Source: Armillaria gallica (Eukaryota; Basidiomycota; Agaricomycetes; Agaricales; Physalacriaceae). From it: a stretch of 64,000 nt of DNA. The notes under the pieces were generated by a model. It ran no database searches. It saw only the letters and a program-made list of their open reading frames with translations, and was not told where the DNA came from. The stretch is from positions 1,612,001 to 1,676,000 of the forward strand of contig JBANDB010000011.1 in NCBI GenBank assembly GCA_037576215.1, in the 5' to 3' direction. A program made the translations under genes and the position numbers. Shown in pieces: positions 59,485 to 64,000 of the stretch (position 1 is the stretch's first letter; each line of letters begins with the position of its first letter).

Positions 59485-61112
59485 TTATAAGAAAAAATAT
59501 TTACAAAAATCAGCCATGGAAATGACGAGTTGAGACAGTAATAGTCTCCTTCTGTCTCCAGAAGTCAAAACCAGAGTTTTGGTAAAATTTGTCGATGAGC
59601 AATCATTCAAGTGGCATAGGGTGAATGAGCCTACCCGATATTGGCAAGTACCAGAAATCCTGACAGTGAATCCATTTTCGCTGGACAGCGCATTCCACCG
59701 TGTTGAGAGATCGCCCTCCGATTCGGAGAAAACCAGATTGCAACACATCTCCAGTTCCTTCAGCTGTACGACCCCATCTATATTCTGACAACGAGACTGG
59801 ACGAAATCAACGAGAACGTCTTTGTCGGGGGAACGGTATGGAGCGATTTTGACGGTCTCGAGGTTGGGAAGAAGAGAAGATGTGACCTGAGGAGTGACCA
59901 TGAGACCCTTGAATAGGCGTATGAACGCTGCGGGGGAATGGTCACGGAGCGAGAGGGAGGATAGGTTCAGGAAACAACAGAGGAAATCAAGGAGTAACTG
60001 ATTCCCTTCCGTCATTCTTCCTTTGTACTCTGCGATTTCAAGTGTGTGACAGTGTTTGAGATGGGAGGAAGCGATATCGAGGAGATGAGTATACTCGGTA
60101 ATCCAGTGGAGCCCCGGAGGAAAACTACCTCAAACAAGGGAAATATCAGCTCTACGTGCCTGAGGCCAGGCAGGCAAAGCTGCTTATATGTGGTAATGAA
60201 ATCGGTGACTTCTCCTTTGGGGGCTGTAGTTAATTGAAGGTATGACACACACGGAAGGGTGACTGGCGCAACGTCGATGTGACGGTAATAGGCAAGGGAT
60301 AGTGTTTGGAGGTTTGGCAGGTGACAAAGTTCGTCAATGGCTTTATAACTGAATGAGCATTTGTATGCCGAGAGAGTGGAGTACCAGGATGGAATCGCAG
60401 TGTCAGAATGGAATGTGAGCTTAAAGCCGCAGTTGGTGACCTCGATGAGCTTCGGAGCCATCTCAAAGACATCCATGGATTGAGGCCACAGCCGGATGAC
60501 TCCGTCGCGCCCATCCAGATCTGCCTTCAATCTCTCCAAACAGGGAAAAGAAGGCCTTGAAGCAGACCAAGCCAAAAACAATGACATTGGGAGAGAGACC
60601 ACGAGGCTCTTCCAGTATGCGGCGGTCTGCAATATCATTTGAAACAACGGGTTGGAAGAGACATCATGGGAACTTTTAATTGTGATAAAGATGTTGTGCG
60701 CATTGCCTGTCGTTTGATTGATATGTTGGGCACGAACAATGCGGAGGTCGAGGAGGAAGAGGTTATGTTGGACGCGCTGATCATCGGTGAGGCTGCGTTC
60801 CTCATCGAAATCGAGGGTGATATGCGACCAAAGCTCGTGTGCATTTTCTGCAATAGTGCACCAGTCCCCGCAGACATGGGTCAATACCCATGGAGGTTCG
60901 TGAGTGTTAAGACATTCGAAGTCGGAGGAATTCTGGGGGGTCTCCATACAGGCATTGAAGATCAGTTTTTTGATTTCGATGGGGATGCGGCGCATGGGAG
61001 AAGTGATGCATTGGGCGTCGGCAGTGATTTGACGCAAAACTTTTAGCTCCTCATCCAGAGGTGCATCGTTACTCTGCATAAGCTCGTTGAACCGTGAGAT
61101 ATCAATGCCCAC
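59485..61112 (-). CDS. F-box/leucine-rich protein with one frameshift
   Basis: The N-terminal frame (61112-60012) has the F-box pattern MRRIPIEIKKLIFNACM followed by EPPWVLTHVCGDWCTIAENAHELWSHI and leucine-rich text. The frame at residue 1 starts with GTG. The first in-frame ATG is at residue 12 (61079-61077), so the true start is there or was lost. The C-terminal frame (ending 59485) continues smoothly if a 1-base shift is placed in the T/C run near 60115-60128, where coding-like text in the second frame (ITEYTHLLDIASSHL) begins. It may be a pseudogene or a sequence error. As an F-box protein it would select targets for SCF ubiquitin ligase. Confidence 0.7.
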
Positions 61113-62234
61113 TGTGGAGAGCGAGGAGATTTTTGTCTTTTCGATGGTGGCGCCATTGCTCTATAGCATAATAATGAGCTTTGAGGGAACACGAGACAAG
61201 AACGTATAAAACCCACAACTTGATGAAGGAATGGAACGACTAGTGACTAGTGAGAACGGGAATGATTGAAAGGAAGGGTCCGAGGGACGGTGACATTTTG
61301 ACTTGTTGCCTTTATATTGGCCTCGAGGCTATACTGTCCATTTAATACAATTTATCCCAGTAATCACTGGGAAGTGTCAAATACAAAATGTCCAGTAACT
61401 ACCGAAGCTGTCAGAATACATGCATTATAGAGACTCAAATTATATTTACATATTTGACACGTTTCCGGTAAATTCTATACTTCCGGCCACCATATGACCC
61501 TCACACACCGCCCCCGCCTGCGCCTATTGCCCGACCGATGCACTTTTGTTTCCCTTTTCGTCGTATGCTGTATTTGTCACCGATCCAGGATTTTTCCTAC
61601 TTGATGGGATCTCTGTCCTTCACCTCTGTCGTCCGATCTTGTAGATCCTAGATGCAACTGATCGGGCTACCTGATGATACCATGGGAATATTTATATTCA
61701 TTCCCCGTTATTTTCTGGCCCACTTTCCCGTTCTCTTCCATCTGATCCATCTTTGCCAAATTACCGCTCTGGCAATGATATCCCTCCCTCATTCTACTGG
61801 CACGTTTCCCGATGTTGTCCGCCTCGTTATCGACTTTAGTCTTGTGACCGGCATCATTTTTTTGCTTTGCGCCATGATGACGCCAGCCTGCCCATCGTGA
61901 GCTCTCTCTTGCTCTTCGCATTTTTCTCGAGTCTCATTCTCTGTAGGACATTCGCCCATACCTTCAATAGTGCATGGTTCGATCGTAACAGACCTGGTCT
62001 TCGCTTGCAAAGGTAAGGATTTGCTGCACCGCTATTATTTCCTGGATAACTTACTATATATTTTTTTCAGTAAGCTATCTCTCTGCTACTCAGTTACAGC
62101 CTCCACTTACTCTTCTTCTCTAGGCTTATTCAAGTGAGCATGCCTTTGACAGGTTTTCATATAAGGTGTGTGATAAATGCTTTGCATTTCTCTCAAGCTA
62201 ACACCTCCTTGCTCTGAAGCCAAAATTGGGAGCC
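61113..62234. other. Divergent intergenic region
   Basis: This lies between the minus-strand F-box gene and the plus-strand Reg1-like gene and should hold both promoters. No clear TATA box or gene was found. Confidence 0.4.
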
Positions 62235-64000
62235 ATGACCATTTTCCAAACCGGCACGTCAAACCAACTGGTCACTGTTGAATATGATTCCCCCACTCCT
62301 GCGAGTTCAAGTCCCAGCACTGCCGTCTCTGCCATGGCTTGAATAAATGCTAAAGCCAACGCCGTCTCCCTTAATCCGCAGGCCACCCTGCCACGCAGGC
62401 AGGTTGACTACTTGAGCCACGACTGGCAAGAAGAGGACGTCTGGAAATCGTGGCGGAACATGACGAGACAAAAGAACGAAATTGCAAATGGGATGCGTCT
62501 AGAGAATGCTAGCTGGAGAACTTGGTGGAGACAATGGAATAAACTCAAGACAGTGTCCCCATAGATGCTCAACTGGTGTGGCAATCACCTTTTTTTCTAT
62601 TACTGGACTCTAACAACGTATTCAATTCCTCCTTTTTCCTGCTTGACAGGCTAAAGGACTCAGATGTAACCTGGCTCTATGGACCTCTACATACTGCGGT
62701 AGAATGGACTCCACCTACACGCAAATCGGCCGTCACTCCCAATGACCATCTCGATTTGTCCTCTCCCAAACATAAGCCTATCTTGAAACACCGCAACCTT
62801 AGCGAGTTTCTTACTTCGGATCTACCCCACAGTCCGGCCTTGAGCCCCCCCGGAAAGTGATAGCGAACAAAGCACTAACCAACAACACTGCCACTCGGAA
62901 TCTCAAATGGACGTTTCTGTAGGCAATCAGTCATGGCCTCCATTGGGACACACCAAGTCCGACACCCACATCACTCGCTGGGGCCCGGATCGAGCATTCC
63001 GCAAGGATTCGCCACCAAGAGTGGACCCACCCGCAGCCAGCGCTGAAGATCGTACATCTGGCGCATTACGTTCATCAAACCATGCCTACAGCGGCACCGA
63101 TCTTAATGGCTATTTCCAGGCACATCTACAGTCCAGCGACAATTCCCCACTCTCTGGATCCGATGCAAACAACAGCACCAATACAAACAGCTCCTCCCCT
63201 CAGACTAAGACTCAGCCAAAGAAGAAGCAGAAGCATATTACTTTCAACACCTTTGTCGAGCAATGTATAGCAATTGATAAGCCAAAGTCTACCTGAGCCG
63301 AGAAGGTCAAGAAGGGCAGCGTTTCGCTACCTACCGGAAGCTGCTCTGGCTGGATGGCCAGACAGGAGCAAAGGGCGTTAACTGGCAGATGAATTATGAA
63401 GACGATGAAGATGACGACGAAGAGGGTGACAAAGGAGGGTGAGTTGCTTGACGTTCATTCTGGTTCTGAGCTTACCCTCTTACTCATTATGATGAGGATG
63501 TCGAAATTTCCTCCGTGTCTCCGCAGACATCGTCTGATGAAGAGGGATCTTCGTCGCATTGGGAGAAACGGCATTCTCATTCACCATCTTATCCTTCATC
63601 ACGCAATGATGATGATTACGCTGACAACGAGTGTGCTATCTGTACCAATTCGGAGTCAGAAACTGGACTGTCGCAGCCTCGAATGGCTTATTCCTATCCC
63701 CTCGTGAATCATGCTCAAGATGACGAAGACGATGGTATAATTGAAATGCGACCCTTGAGGCACACTCAGGTCTCGACCACGTCTACACCTGCCAGCCAAA
63801 AGTCCCAATCAAAGGCGTTTAATGCGTCTTCATCGACCTCAACTTCATCTACGTCGACTTCGTCGTCGATAAATGCCTAGTCTTCGAATTCGACGACTCC
63901 AGAGTCAGGCGGTGAGCAATGCCGGAGGCAGGGTTCCAAGTCCGGGAGAAATGTCAAGACGGCGGTTAGGCGGCGTCATTCATCTAGTGCGTCAGCAGCT
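62235..64000 (+). pseudogene. Reg1-like protein phosphatase 1 regulator, damaged, runs off the window
   Basis: The start MTIFQTG at 62235 leads to a DUF1752/GATA-like domain (DWQEEDVWKSWRNMTRQK, GMRLENASWRTWW). A 74-nt intron (62576-62649) joins in phase to LKDSDVTWLYGPLH. Further on lies KKKQKHITFNTFVEQCIAID, the PP1-binding motif region of fungal Reg1/Hex2-type proteins, which steer PP1 against Snf1 in glucose repression. A Ser/Asp-rich tail follows after a likely intron at 63439-63496. Damage: TGA 62340, TAG 62562, an extra C in a seven-C run near 62847-62853, TGA 63294 with a frame change, and TAG 63878. The gene is probably dead, or a decayed duplicate. Confidence 0.75.

Overview
The window looks like nuclear DNA of an Agaricomycete (mushroom-forming basidiomycete). 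Reading frames are joined by many short GT-AG introns (about 46-58 nt). The gene families are typical of that group: NRPS-like adenylation/thiolation/reductase enzymes, caspase-like (peptidase C14) proteases, F-box proteins, a Reg1-type PP1 regulator, and a chromodomain Ty3/gypsy element. No rRNA, tRNA or CRISPR was found. Gene models here come from splice logic and paralogue comparison within the window only.

Bases 2489-43559 are a degenerating array in which pieces of an NRPS-like A-T-R enzyme gene alternate with caspase-like genes. Unit A: NRPS-like gene 2489-5389 and intact caspase MC1 6702-9111. Unit B: NRPS fragment 9819-11166 and caspase MC2 12664-15576. Unit C: NRPS fragment 20888-22353 and caspase MC3 25539-28054. 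Unit D: NRPS fragment 28787-29700, followed by two caspase genes of another subfamily with an N-terminal transmembrane helix (TMC1 30943-32698, TMC2 35671-37221). Unit E: NRPS fragment 37869-39184, a caspase remnant 40080-40491, and decayed caspase MC4 41173-43559. Flanking DNA (NRPS 3' flank, promoter/leader, caspase 3' flank) is duplicated with the genes. MC1 and MC2 start with MGQ(V/I)LSA, a possible N-myristoylation signal. Together with the two TM-anchored paralogues this suggests a locus of membrane-tethered caspase-like proteases under birth-and-death evolution. Repeats and a hAT-type MITE (33607-34293) fill the gaps.

Bases 45755-57392 are one chromovirus-type Ty3/gypsy retrotransposon with 423-bp LTRs and a 5-bp target duplication (ACATC). 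It sits inside an F-box pseudogene whose halves lie at about 45035-45754 and 57398-57985. The element carries a Tf1-like self-priming site. Its gag and pol hold eleven in-frame stops, all TGA. It was itself hit twice by a different LTR element, now solo LTRs of about 1.6 kb (46794-48383 and 52684-54305). The right part holds a gag-like ORF (58106-59116, minus), an F-box gene with one frameshift (59485-61112, minus), and a damaged Reg1-like gene running off the right edge (62235-64000).
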